DNA of 64,000 nt, taken from the NCBI GenBank assembly GCA_963989245.1, contig OZ022346.1, positions 60,245,731-60,309,730 on the forward strand, read 5' to 3'. The stretch's first letter is position 1. Each line of letters begins with the position of its first letter. The notes under the pieces are model-generated. The model was not told the DNA's origin. It ran no database searches and saw nothing but the letters and a program-made list of their open reading frames with translations. This DNA is from Nansenia antarctica (Eukaryota > Chordata > Actinopteri > Argentiniformes > Microstomatidae). Positions 42,114 through 52,782 of this stretch are shown one piece after another. Made by a program: the position numbers and the translations under genes.

Positions 42114-42116
42114 TCA
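42102..42116 (-). promoter_or_regulatory. Candidate gag-pro stop readthrough site
   Basis: In-frame TGA followed by CAATTT CAG joins the end of gag and the start of pro in one frame. Gamma- and epsilonretroviruses express Pol by stop-codon readthrough. The downstream hexamer is one base away from the CARYYA readthrough motif. No structure prediction was made. Confidence 0.5.
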
Positions 42117-43087
42117 TTTCTTCCATAACAAATTTGTGGGCGTTTCCCCTCGTGGTTGTTTATATGACTCCGTTTGTGGTCGTTCATTTTCTTGTTGTCT
42201 ATAATTAGCCCGTGGTGAGTACCAGCTACCTTAGTTTATCAGGTTTAATGCGTTCCTTTTGTTCTGCATATTTCCTTTCCGTTGCGTGGAAGGCTTTAAC
42301 ACAATTATCCAGGAACAATTGATTACATAATTTTTTCCAATTTCTTAATGAGAAAGTGTCATTGTCAGTTTTAGAAAAGATGTATGTTGCTGTAATCTTT
42401 GGATTAACCTTTGCACCTTTATCATCTTTCTTTATGTTTTGTCCTTCTAACAGAACCCAATTAATGACGTCATCGTCATCATCTGTTAGTGACGCATATG
42501 TTGGTGGTTCCTTTATCAGAGATAACTGAGGGTACAATGGAGTAACAGTGGGCGTATTTGTCGTGACATCTTCATTATGTATTTGTTTAATTTCGTCGAT
42601 AGTCTGTTCCTCTATTGGGGATAATACATTACAGTCTATAATACATTTCTTTTTATTCTTTCGTTTTTCCTGTCTTATTATATTACCTGGCCATTGTTTT
42701 GCCATCAGCATCCACGCAATATATACTTCTGTCATGTATTGAGGGTCCCATTCTGGATTGACAATTGCATTATTTGATCCCAAATAATCATTAACAATTT
42801 CTAATTTATCCTTATCAAAACTTCCTTGATTGGGGTATAAGTCATCTGACCATTCAGACAGGTTGCCTAGAAATGGTTCAACGTAATATATTCCCAATTT
42901 CAAAATCATCCACTCTCGTGGGGATAGATCAGCTTTATTTTTAATTGGTATATTTTTTTAAATGAGGGTTCGTACTTAATAGCTTTTTAAGAGCTTTTCT
43001 CTCCTTTTTAGGTAAATCATTCTCCGATTTATTCCTAAGATAAATCTTTTTGATTGGCTTTGGCGTTACACTGGTCTGATTCCCCAT
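42114..43087 (-). pseudogene. gag: ERV gag
   Basis: It starts at ATG 43085-43087 with MGNQTS, a typical N-myristoylation signal for membrane targeting, followed by a Lys-rich matrix-like region. A one-base change in an A7 run near 42960 shifts the frame. The next open part (42909-42226) has a late-domain motif PPTY and an acidic stretch. A second shift near 42225 leads to the last segment, ending in TGA at 42114-42116. Only about 325 codons in all; no major homology region or CCHC knuckle was seen, so capsid/nucleocapsid sequence has probably been lost. Confidence 0.82.
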
Positions 43088-43826
43088 ATTTAATCACAGC
43101 ACACGTTGTTAGTTTTATTTAAAATAAATCAGTCTTAACCCTTGTGTGGTGTTCACTTTTTGGACCCTTTCGTACTCTTCGGGTCAAGTTGACCCGGGAC
43201 ATCATTGGGGTTTTGAAAGCACTTTTCCTGACACGGTGCTCCTAGTCCCAATGGTGACCCGTACAAGGGAGTATGCTCAGGGTGCAAGATAGCCCCAAAA
43301 TAGCCCATAATATTAAAGAGCGCCTCCTGTGGGCACAAACAGGTACTGTACCCATTAATGCACAATAGGTACTGTGTTCACATTCAAAAGTGTATATTTT
43401 GTTCTGGTGGACCTAGGGGGCTGCCCTTTGGAGGGGCTGGAGCAGAGGGTGCCTAATTATAACCCTCAAAGTGTCAGACCCCTGGGAATAGGTGGGGCCG
43501 AACGGCAGCATGATGAGTAGAGGCGTTTTTACGCACATGATGCTCCTAACTTCCACTAAACAAAATCCACTATAATAAAGACTTGGTTGTCATAAATCAT
43601 ACTTATCTAGGAAAAATGTAAATGAAACAATGTTTTTATTGATGTTTATTATTTTGAACTTATATTCTCAATTGATTTTCAAAGCATTATAATCAAAGCT
43701 GTAAAAAATACAGGTGATGAACAAGAATAATGCTACAAATGCTGAAACACAAAACATGTGGAATGTACACTGTTTTAGTCACTGAAATAACACTGGTTAC
43801 AATTGTGTGTGCATGGGCATGTCTGT

Positions 43827-43970
43827 CTACACAACACATGAAGTACAGCATTTGACAGTATGTGTACCACAAATGTACTTTTTGCAGTTGCTGCATGTGG
43901 TCCCTGTCTTTGTGTCCTTTGAGGGTCCACACACCTCGCAGCGCTTCCTCTTTTTGCCATGGGCTGCAGT
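43827..43970 (-). pseudogene. piggyBac transposase, terminal exon (Cys-rich domain)
   Basis: The acceptor TATTCTAG precedes ACTGCAGCC, and the exon runs in phase 0 to TAG at 43827-43829. It encodes KRKRCEVCGPSK, then TTCSNCKKYICGTH and KCCTSC, the RING/PHD-like cysteine-rich domain that binds the terminal repeats in piggyBac-family transposases. It is the natural end of the protein begun at 47462, after an intron of about 1.4 kb that holds the hAT insertion. Confidence 0.82.
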
Positions 43971-44035
43971 CTAGAATAATGAAAAGACTTAGTTCAGGAT
44001 TTTTTTTTCCACCACGTCTCCTAATACTCTAAATC

Positions 44036-45147
44036 CAGTGGCGGGCGGTGCATTTCACACCTAGGCCTTCAGTGATGTCCGACACATTCCTACCTGAATT
44101 ATTCTACCTCTTAATACCATCGATAGACGCCATGGCTCTAGAAACTAGACAGAAACACAGTATAACCGGGCGTTGCATCACCTTAACATAGTCAGACAAG
44201 TACAACAGAGTTATATTAATATTTCCGAAGCATTTTTAATCAATAAATCCGCATTTACAATGAAGAGTGTTAAACTAACATCTTTAAGATCGCTACATTA
44301 CCCACGTCTGTCGTCTCGTCCACCATAATAGCGACAAAGGGTGCCTTTTTAATCTCCATTTTGATCTCTTCTCCCATCACTTAAGCAATAGCAAAAATCA
44401 GGTCGTTTTGTATTTTGCCTGACGTCCCAGTAAACACTTTGTTTGTGGACAGGTGGTAATGTAAATCTGGGTTGTTTTCAGCCAGAAAAGAAATAAGCTC
44501 AACGTAGTTTCCTCTGTTTGTGGACTCGGTGCTTTCATCGTGTCCCCTAAATGATAGTTATTGTTTACCCAAAAACAGGACACAATCGATCAGTATTATC
44601 GATCAGTCAACGAAAGCTTTCGTTGTGAGCTCCGTTTCCCTGCACACTTTCGAAAGTTTCACATCTACCGGCATATACGCATCTCAATAGTGAATATCAA
44701 TAGTGCGTATCAATAGTGCGTATCAATAGTGCGTATCCAATCAAAAGACGTGCTGGGTGCTGACATCATTGAGCCTTCCAGCAGGCTCCGTTGTTGCTTT
44801 TGCTCGCATCTACGTAGGTTTACTAGGAACGCCACAGGTTTTCTCGTTCCAACGTTAAGTTACAGGTCGAATCCGCGGCACCGCTTAACGTGCAGGCAGG
44901 CAGATTTTGGAGCCCCCTAGCAACACATTTTGATTGGATAAAAGCTCTAACATAAAGGCCAGCCCTCCAAATCTCAATCGGAGACTGGAAGCAGCGCAAC
45001 CAAGAGGAAAGCTATGAAATTAAGAGAATAGACTATGGGGAATCATTAATACATATTTGTGGAAAAAATATATTAAAATAAAATGTATATTCTGATGATG
45101 TTTAGGCCAGCAGAGAAGGCCTTGCTGGCCCTGACGGCACACCACTG
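44036..45147 (-). mobile_element. hAT deletion derivative, copy 2
   Basis: The reverse-oriented copy of the element at 22940-24025, with the same ends and the same transposase fragment. It carries an additional stop (GAA to TAA in the segment before VMGEE). It is flanked by a perfect 8-bp duplication TCTAAATC (44028-44035 and 45148-45155). It lies inside the piggyBac intron, so splicing need not have been affected. Confidence 0.92.
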
Positions 45148-45159
45148 TCTAAATCACTC

Positions 45160-45167
45160 ACACGCAC

Positions 45168-45223
<56 letters not shown>

Positions 45224-45320
45224 TTACATTTACATTAAAAATGTTGGCATTTAGCAGACGCCTTATTTCAAAGCGACTTACATTTACCAAAGCGATCAAT
45301 ACATTTGACTAAGCAAGTGA
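45160..45320. repeat. (CA)n and LINE/SINE tail repeat
   Basis: A CA run at about 45164-45218, then a common fish tail sequence (GCATTTAGCAGACGCCTTAT, AAAGCGACTTACA) at 45245-45310. The same tail recurs in the ERV LTR at about 49230-49290 and at 55535-55590. It lies in the piggyBac intron. Confidence 0.8.
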
Positions 45321-45368
45321 ATCAACACAGACACACACACACACAAACAACCGCAACAGGACACTTAC

Positions 45369-47462
45369 CTCAGGCACTGGAGATTGTGGTTGTGTGGGTT
45401 GTGCAGGTGGAGCATCTGTAATCCTCCTCACTATGGCTAGAGAAGTTGGGGTCCTGGGCATATGTTGTCTCCTTTGGATATGCGGTGTCACCAGTGCCAT
45501 ACCTAGCTCCTCAAGGAAAAGACGTCATCTTTGGAGCTTCCTTTGGTTCCAGTCTGGGTTGACTGCCATCCAGATTGAAAATGCATTGTAGGCTGAAACA
45601 TCCAGGATGTTGAAGAAGATCACGAGAGGCCACCGTAGAGTTCTTCTTTGGCAGCTGTAGCAGGCCAGCAGCTTGTCCAGGTTGTCTACTCCACCTTTGG
45701 TGGCGTTGTAGTCAAGTATGATCTCTGGCTTACGGTCCTCCCGGCCACTGATTCTTCCATCCCTATGTAGAGTGCTCATGAGCATCACATTCTTACCCTT
45801 TTTTGTTATGTAAGACACCAGGGTAGTGTTGGCTGTAAACACAAAGTTGGAGGAATGGACTGGCCTGTTCTTCACATTTAGAAACTGGGGTGGGAGCTCC
45901 GTCTTGTTTTTTCGGACTGTTCCAACCATTGTCACCTTTCGTTTGAGAAGTTCCTGTCCCAGGCTGTAGGATGTAAAGAAATTATCACAGGTGATGTTAT
46001 GGCCACTGAGGCCCTGTGACATATCCAACACCACCCGTGTCCCCTGGTTTCTCTCAGGGGCTCCTCCCTCTGGCTTCCCTGTATAAATGTGCATGTTCCA
46101 TGCATACGATGAAACGGCATCACAGGCAACCCAGATTTTTATTCCGTACCTTGCTGGTTTGGAGGGCATATACTGCCTGAAGGGGCAACAACCTCTAAAC
46201 CCCACAAGCCGTTCATCCACAGTTAGATTGGGCCCAGGGTTGTAAAGAAGTGGAAGCCGGTCCACCCACTTGTCCCACACCGTGCGGATTGCAGCCAACT
46301 TGTCCCTACGCCGTCTAACAGGTCTTGATTCCCGGTCATCAAACCTGATGACCCTCGAGTAGATATTGAAGCTCTTCAGAGACATTGTGGCTCTAAAAAT
46401 TGCTCTCCCTGTCTCCACATCCCACAGACTTTCAGTCGACTCCCCTCTTGACCTATAGACACCTGCTAGGATGAGGATCCCAAAATAGGCCTGTAAGTGT
46501 GTGTTGTCCATTTCTTTCCACTCCTCCCCGAAAACACGTCTCCCCTCAAGGTTGGTCATATCAAGAATTATTTTCTGAATTGAATCAGTAATCAGCAGCT
46601 CAAAGGATGACTTGATATCATCAACATGAGTCACTGCCAATCGTGTGGGTCCTGGTACCATCCTTATAATGTTAGCAGCTGAGCGGGGGGGCTCTCTCAT
46701 TGGGGATGAAGACCATTCAATTTGGCCATTCTTGGACAAATATGTGTGGGCTCCTGCAGTGGCTGGCTGTGGGGCTCCTGCAGTGGCTGGCTGCGGGGCT
46801 CTTCCAGTGGCTGGCTGCGGGGCTCTTCCAGTGGCTGGCTGTGGGGCTCTTCCAGTGGCTGGCAGTGGGGCTCTTCCAGTGGCTGGCTGTGGGGCTCTTC
46901 CAGTGGCTGGCTGTGGGGCTCTTCCAGTGGCTGGCTGCGGGGCTCTTCCAGTGGCTGGCTGCGGGGCTCTTCCAGTGGCTGGCTGTGGGGCTCCTGCAGT
47001 GGCTGGCTGTGGGGCTCCTGCAGTGGCTGGCTGTGGGGCTCTTCCAGTGGCTGGCTGTGGGGCTCTTCCAGTGGCTGGCTGCGGGGCTCTTCCAGTGGCT
47101 GGCTGTGGGGCTCTTCCAGTGGCTGGCAGTGGGGCTCTTCCAGTGGCTGGCTGCGGGGCTCTTCCAGTGGCTGGCTGTGGGGCTCCTGCAGTGGCTGGCT
47201 GTGGGGCTCCTGCAGTGGCTGGCTGTGGGGCTCTTCCAGTGGCTGGCTGTGGGGCTCTTCCAGTGGCTGGCTGTGGGGATCCTTCTGCTGCATGCTCAGA
47301 GTGAAACTCATCTCCAAATTCACTTTCAGAATCAGAATACTCAGAATTAATTTCTACATTATCCTCATCTGAAACATCCTCCCCCCCTTCAACTTCACTA
47401 TGTTGCTCACTCTCTTCTAATATTATCTCCACGGCCCTCTGAACACTGTATCTTTTCTTCAT
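45369..47462 (-). pseudogene. piggyBac transposase, main exon
   Basis: The likely start is MKKRYSVQRAVEIILEE at 47462 (a Met 13 codons earlier is also open). An acidic N-terminus is followed by a long (PATGRAPQ)n array, then the DDE domain. Catalytic Asp candidates are in LTVDERLVGFRG, CDNFFTSY and GGVDNLDKL, with the usual piggyBac spacing. At 45525-45527 a TGA replaces what would be an Arg codon (CGA); the same frame then continues (RLFLEELGMALVTPH) to a donor GAG|GTAAGT at 45368. So one nonsense change separates this from an intact gene. The enzyme would excise and insert at TTAA. Confidence 0.9.
46745..47285. repeat. 24-bp coding minisatellite in the transposase N-terminus
   Basis: About 22 units of GGCTCTTCCAGTGGCTGGCT-type sequence (24 bp, 8 codons), with GCTCCTGCAG variants in paired positions that repeat in blocks. 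Because the unit is a multiple of three and lacks stops, frames on both strands stay open; only the minus-strand transposase frame is meaningful. The array encodes a Pro/Ala-rich spacer between the acidic N-terminus and the DDE core. Confidence 0.95.
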
Positions 47463-48049
47463 GTTGCTGGTGGAGGATTGTAGTTGAAATGACCTATACA
47501 CTGGGATGGAGAGCTATTTCTCTCTTTTATCACTCCCATGATGTGCAGGTGCAGTACAATATTATTATACATTTTTTTACAACATTGCACTTCAAAGGGT
47601 AAAAAGCGCGAGAGCAGACAGCTTCTCGGCGCGGGAAAGCCAGAGCAGACGGCTTCTTGTGCAGGTGTGAGGAGTCCAGTACAATATTATTCTTTATTAT
47701 TATTATACAATGTTGCATTTCAAAGGGTAAAGAGTGCGAGAGCAGACGGCTTCTCGGCACGGGAAAGACAGAGCAGAGGTGTGTGAGTGAGTGTCAGTGT
47801 GAGTGTGTGTATGTTTCTGTGTCTCTGTGTATCCGGGTCAAAATGACCCGAACACCTTATGAAGGACATAAATGTGTTGGGGTATTGTAGGATGTGTAAA
47901 AAAATAAAATGATTTTTGTTTTTTGTTTTTCATATAAAATGAGCCAAGGCCATGGAGTTTCAGATTGATAAAATGTATTCTTGTACCATTTCTCTTTAAG
48001 TAAAAATTGAAAACGGGTCAGGTTGACCCGAACACCACACAAGGGTTAA

Positions 48050-49002
48050 AACTGTCGTAATAGAGCTTAATACCTTATTTTTCTTCAAATATGTTTTGTC
48101 ATTTACTGATCATAAAGTCAATTATGTCACAACCACAGTCCGTTCTCTCCCCTCGTTTTGTGCTGTAAAAACACCTCCCCTCTTTCTGTCACTATTTCTG
48201 TCTCGCTCGTCTCAATTGCTGTTTTACAACCATACATTCCTGTTACTGCGTGTCACCTGTCAACGCACCATAAATCATCTCTTAATTACCACTCCGATGT
48301 CCAACTGAATCCTGTTTTCCCTCTCAAGTCACACAGTCAGTTAAATCTGTCTTACGTTTTAACATTAACACAATCTTTAGTCACCTTTCAAATTACATAC
48401 CACACCCATTCTTGTGCTAATAATATCTTATTCACACAACCGTCTTTAACATTCTACTTTTAACAGTATCCCCTTTATGCTTCCTTGCTACAACCAATTT
48501 ATCGTCACGTACTTTGTCAATTATCTCACATTCGTATTACGTGATCCTGTACCTCACAGGATATCACAAACCATATCTTTACAAAATAACACTATAATCT
48601 TAATCTCTTATCTCTATTGTCTTATTGACTCAAAGCGTGCTGCAGTTCACGTTTATTCCCTGTCAATTACTTCAATACAAATACAAATACTTCAATATGA
48701 ATCTCTGAGCAATTATTTTTCAATTGCACACACTCCGCCGGAGTGACGGCGCACTCTGTATCTTTTACACTTTAAACCATATGATTGTTAATGACATTTG
48801 ACCTTTGTTTAAGTAATTAAATCAAGTTTTATCATACTATATCATTGCTTAGCATTTTTGTTTTTTAATGATTCAATTATTCATTCATAATTAACACATC
48901 ATCACAGGTTCGTTTAATCCGTTTTATCTAACAGAGGCAGGCTATAATGTTTGTGTTAAATTTGCATAATCTCACCTGCCTCCTGTTGTTTTAATCGGAT
49001 TT
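48050..49002 (-). other. ERV 5' leader
   Basis: AT-rich sequence between the primer site and gag (continuing at 43088-43134 past the piggyBac), about 1 kb in all. It has no long minus-strand frame. It should hold the packaging signal and splice donor for env, but I cannot point to either. Confidence 0.6.
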
Positions 49003-49021
49003 CTCTGTTCGAAAGACGCCA
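49003..49021 (-). other. Candidate ERV primer binding site
   Basis: On the minus strand, TGGCGTCTTTCGAACAGAG begins two bases after the 5' LTR. TGGCG with a following CGAACAG resembles a tRNA-Lys3-type site with two extra bases. The tRNA cannot be named with certainty. Confidence 0.5.
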
Positions 49022-49023
49022 AT

Positions 49024-49607
49024 TGATATGATGATGGTTTCTCCCCAATGAATGAATCAATCGAAATCACCAAGGTCGGCTCAGGTTGGACAGTTTGAAG
49101 ATATTTATTTTATTTGATCAGAGACCCACATCTTTCATGCTTCCAAATGTGAGTGGGCTTCTCTCCTCCGTGCACAGTTCTTTATAGCACAAATAGTGGA
49201 CTGCTGATTCACATGCTTAGTATTCAAATGTATTGATTGTAAGTCGCTTTGGAATAAGGCGTCTGCTAAATGCCAAAAATGTAAATGTAAATGTAAATTA
49301 CTGCTGATTTAGCCATCAGCTGTACAGTGTCAATCATCAACTCACTAACATGAGATTCCCTGTTCTCCCTCTTTACCCCTTAACGGGCCGGTCTCCATGG
49401 CTACCTCAGTCATATGATTCCTGTCTTTCCCTAAATATATTGACCTCTTGACCCTCTCTCCTCGCTGGCCCCTTGACCCACTTTCCTCGCTGAGCAACAA
49501 GTCTCCTGACACATATGGGACAGACTTGCTGGCAGTTTCACAACATTATAGAGTTCATGCTTAATGTCTACAATTTATCTATGCACACTTGAAAACACAT
49601 CATAACA
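49024..49607 (-). repeat. ERV 5' LTR with internal tail insertion
   Basis: 584 bp with the same ends as 28265-28756. About 95 bp at 49200-49300 are a fish LINE/SINE tail (AAGTCGCTTTGGAATAAGGC, ATGTAAATGTAAAT) not found in the other LTR. Minus-strand TATAAA is at 49181-49186. Many substitutions relative to the 3' LTR. Confidence 0.9.
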
Positions 49608-50024
49608 ATGATGTAACAATCATGCTATTATCACATGAATGCCATTCCCATGTGCTTAACATAATCTATTCTATAGTCTCAATGAATGTGCCTTTTTTTA
49701 AACAAACCCCCCCATTGTATTGGCAATAGCAACTTCAGGCTCATGTGTTAAAATTACAGTGTTAGCACTTTTCAGTGTAAAGTGTTATGATTTCAGTGTT
49801 CCTTCAAGCATGTTAACACCACTTGTTGTTAATACCCTATTGAGCACAGAGTTGGATTCTGGTGTTGATCATAATTAACACTGAACACCACATCCGGGAC
49901 ATTTACGTGCTGTGCGTGAGGTGAGCGCTAATTGTCTCGATCTCCGCCATCTTTCTCTCTCTTGACTTGATGCAGCGAGGTGAGGTACTCAACATCGCGT
50001 CGCTCGACATTACCTTTATCAAGG

Positions 50025-50690
50025 TAAATTTCATCGACATGTATGTTATCATTTTTGTTAATTCGTTATATTATATATGCTTGTGTCGAAAACAGTGTAT
50101 TTGTGTGGTATGAAACTTAGTTTGAGAAAGTTTAGCAAGCGTGGGGGGGCACTAGGCTAGCTAACGTTATCAACCATAAATTCAAATGACAGTGGAAAAG
50201 AATGACTCCAAATATTGACACTTTTGTGTGCATATTTATAGGCTCAAATGTAATATTTGAAAATGTGCATATTCGTTTGTGTAAGTTAACGTTACGCTAG
50301 CCTGCTAATGATATGGTCCATGCACCTGCTGGCTTTGCTAGCTATCATTAACCATAGCTGGCTGTCGAAATATGTATTATTTGATTTATTCGTTTATTGT
50401 AATTGTATTTATTTTGTATACATTTAAGTAGCACTAACTGTTATTTCCTTTCTAATGGTACATTCTGGTCGGCCATCAAGTAACCATCCACAAACCAGCA
50501 ACGGTATGTTTGGCCATCTGCTAGCTTAACGTTACCTAAGAATGGTTGTATTGCTGCGCACTGAATTTCATCGACATGTATGTTATCATTTTTGTTAATT
50601 CGTTATATTATATATGCTTGTGTCGAAAACAGTGTATTTGTGTGGTATGAAACTTAGTTTGAGAAAGTTTAGCAAGCGTGGGGGGCTTTA
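50025..50690. repeat. Direct repeat of about 125 bp
   Basis: Two near-identical copies at about 50028-50150 and 50569-50692 (ATTTCATCGACATGTATGTT ... AGCAAGCGTGGGGGG), 541 bp apart. The first begins right after a splice-donor-like AAG|GTAAAT. Confidence 0.85.
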
Positions 50691-51572
50691 GCTTGTTAGA
50701 GTTGACGCTGCCATGCCAAATTGTTTCACGGTGATGGAATCGGAATCCTCTTGCGCTGGGAAACTTTGGCTAACGTTAGCTAGTTTACTATCAAGGTAAC
50801 GATAGCTGGGTAGCTTGCCGCCACTGCGATGAGGAACAGTGATATTCCGACATCGCCCGGACAGTATTTGACTTGGCAGTGTTATGACACGGGGGCGAGG
50901 GGGCTCAAGGACACGACAATGGAGGCAGAATACTGTGAAGCCCCGTAGGGTATTTGATGGTTGATTGGGAGTGGAGACATCCCACTGATGCTGTGTGTCG
51001 TTTTCTGTTCCCCTGGCTACATAGGAAGTGTCCCAAAAGTGAGCCTAAAGTTCCGGAGGTCGCCAATGTTAAACGGCTGAGTAAATTGAAGGCTGACTAA
51101 ATTGAAGAGAGGTGAGTGACTAAATTGAATGCGGTTTGGTGATACATTGGGCTAGAGACTTGAAATCACTTTTTACAGTATATAGCAGGAACCTAATTTA
51201 ATTAGTATGTTAGGAATTCCTAACTTGGTATCAGGATCCTGATACAGACACACCCATAGCTTCACAATGAACTACACTGAGAGGAGTTCTGCTGAACTCT
51301 AGGATTTTCCCATTTTTGCTTTGATGGATTTTAAGTATCCAATAAGGACTAGATCCTTTCTCTACTAATTTGGCAGGGGATATTGTTGTCCTCATCACAT
51401 TTAGCTCAGGTCTACATTTTTGGACTAACTTTAGAATTTCAAAACAAAAGTCATTTCACACCTTTCTTCCCTGTGTAGCACACATTGTTAACACATTGAG
51501 ACAAAAACGGAAAAAATAGATATATTGAAAGATATATTCATATTTTTGGTCTGATGTTGCCTTGTTTTACAG

Positions 51573-52075
51573 GAACAGTTCTATGATCTTGCCAGTGGAC
51601 AGGGTTACCTGGGCTACAGATTGAAAACAGTGCAGCGCAACATGAGAAGTGCCTCCAAAGAAACCCGGAGGAGCTCCAAGTCTTCTCATCAAGATGGCCC
51701 CAAGAGTCAGCGTGAGACATCTACACCCGCACAGCTGTCAGGTGATGAATGCAGAGAAGCAATATCCATGATGAAAATTATGGAACAGAGTACCCCATTG
51801 GAATGTATGTTTGCACTTATGTTGAAAATGTAATGCCTATTTTCAATAAGATTGTCAATGTCATTATTAAGGATGAAGAAGCATTGTTTTTGACCACTAA
51901 GGTCATTACGATGTATTTTGACGATCACTTGAATGCTTTCAGTATTGGTGAGGTGGATGATGTGTTCACTGTCATTAGTGTGTCTTAGTTGGTGTATTAT
52001 AGACCGTATGACAGGCAGTTTTCAACTGAGAATGATGAGAGGACATACATTGTGCCCTATTGCAGTTTTGTCTGA
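51573..52075 (+). pseudogene. Transposon-associated gene remnant (SAMD3-like in part)
   Basis: After acceptor TTGTTTTACAG a frame reads EQFYDLASGQGYLGYRLKTV and LSGDECREAISMMK, like a segment in fish proteins annotated as sterile-alpha-motif 3-like. In a shifted frame from about 51790 comes PIFNKIVNVIIKDEEALFL, then after an in-frame TAG (51986-51988) LVYYRPYDRQFSTENDERT and IVPYCSFV, ending at 52075. So one frameshift and one stop. AATAAAG at 52150 is a candidate poly-A signal. Resemblance to the family is from memory and the function is unknown. Confidence 0.5.
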
Positions 52076-52334
52076 ACCCAAGTGCAGAACTTTTATTTTT
52101 ATGGAATGTGCCATTTTATTATTTCATGTACAAAGTACATGGCTGGGTCAATAAAGATGACTTAACAACCATTTCTGCAATTTGTCTTGTATGTATTTAG
52201 GCTAAGTGGGAAAACTGTTTTGTTGTATCCACACTACACAGGGTTGTTCTTAACACTGTATTTTAACACCCAACACCAGTGTAGTGTGAATACAACATTT
52301 TTGGTGTTAATTGTTACATTGTGGAGTGTTGAAT

Positions 52335-52665
52335 CACTGCAAATTTGGTGTTAAATCAACAAAAAAATGGTTTTGAATCAACAAAAATTTGGTGTTTAAT
52401 CAACAAAAATTTGGTGTTGAATCAACACAAATTTGGTGTTGAATCAACAAAGATTTGGTGTTTAATCAACACAAATTTGGTGTTGGATCAACACAAATTT
52501 GGTGTTGAATCAACATAAATTTGGTGTTGAATCAACACAAATTTGGTGTTGAATCAACACAAATTTGGTGTTTAATCAACACAAATTTGGTGTTTAATCA
52601 ACAAAAATGTGGTGTTGAATCGACACAAATTTGGGTGTTGAATCAACAAAAATTTGGTGTAAAAT
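52335..52665. repeat. 22-bp minisatellite
   Basis: About 15 copies of GGTGTTGAATCAACACAAAT, with GTTTAATC and CAACAAAA variants. It lies in the subterminal part of the CACTA-like element. Its GTGTTGA...TCAACAC is itself palindromic. Confidence 0.95.
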
Positions 52666-52782
52666 TTTTAACACCATCAAAAGTGTTACTTTAACACTCA
52701 ATAAAGTGGATGCATATGCACACTTTGCTGGTGTTAAAATTAACACTGTGGGTGTTAATTTAACACTAGTGATTTTGCAGTG

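Larger units (their letters stand above)
43139..48045 (-). mobile_element. piggyBac transposon
   Basis: The ends are CCCTTGTGTGGTGTTC at the left and its exact inverse at the right. The flanking TTAA lies at 43135-43138 and 48046-48049, the target duplication specific to piggyBac. Subterminal GGGTCAA.TTGACCC palindromes occur at both ends. It encodes a transposase on the minus strand in two exons. It inserted in the ERV leader just upstream of gag. A hAT (44036-45147) lies in its intron. Confidence 0.96.
28265..49607 (-). mobile_element. Endogenous retrovirus (gamma/epsilon-like), with nested insertions
   Basis: Two related LTRs enclose gag, pro, pol and env in that order on the minus strand. 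Three insertions (30816-31937, 35729-41813, 43139-48045) account for about 12.1 kb, leaving about 9.2 kb of provirus. Gamma/epsilon affinity is inferred from the RNase H and integrase C-terminus (WIHAS...KAAP), the gag-pro in-frame stop, and an Env with a furin site and Cys motif in TM. Every gene is broken. Candidate target duplication is imperfect (ATGCT at 28260-28264, ATGAT at 49608-49612). LTR divergence is clearly visible by eye, so the provirus is old. Confidence 0.92.
49608..52782 (+). mobile_element. CACTA/EnSpm-like element, right end identified, with cargo-like gene remnant
   Basis: The right end, inverted, reads CACTGCAAAATCACTAGTG, with many GTGTTAA/TTAACAC subterminal repeats (52240-52782). 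Similar GTGTTAA repeats lie near 49750-49890, but no matching left terminus was found before the ERV LTR. Between them are a CpG-rich start region with GCCATCTT (49947), a direct repeat, and exon-like sequence. Superfamily by end sequence only. Confidence 0.5.

Noticed and set aside
46645..47372. Four additional long frames over the transposase repeat
   Set aside because: Shadows of the 24-bp array. Only the minus-strand frame continues into a recognisable DDE transposase.
49003..49021. Firm assignment of the ERV primer to tRNA-Lys
   Set aside because: The resemblance needs a two-base insertion; another tRNA cannot be excluded without alignment.
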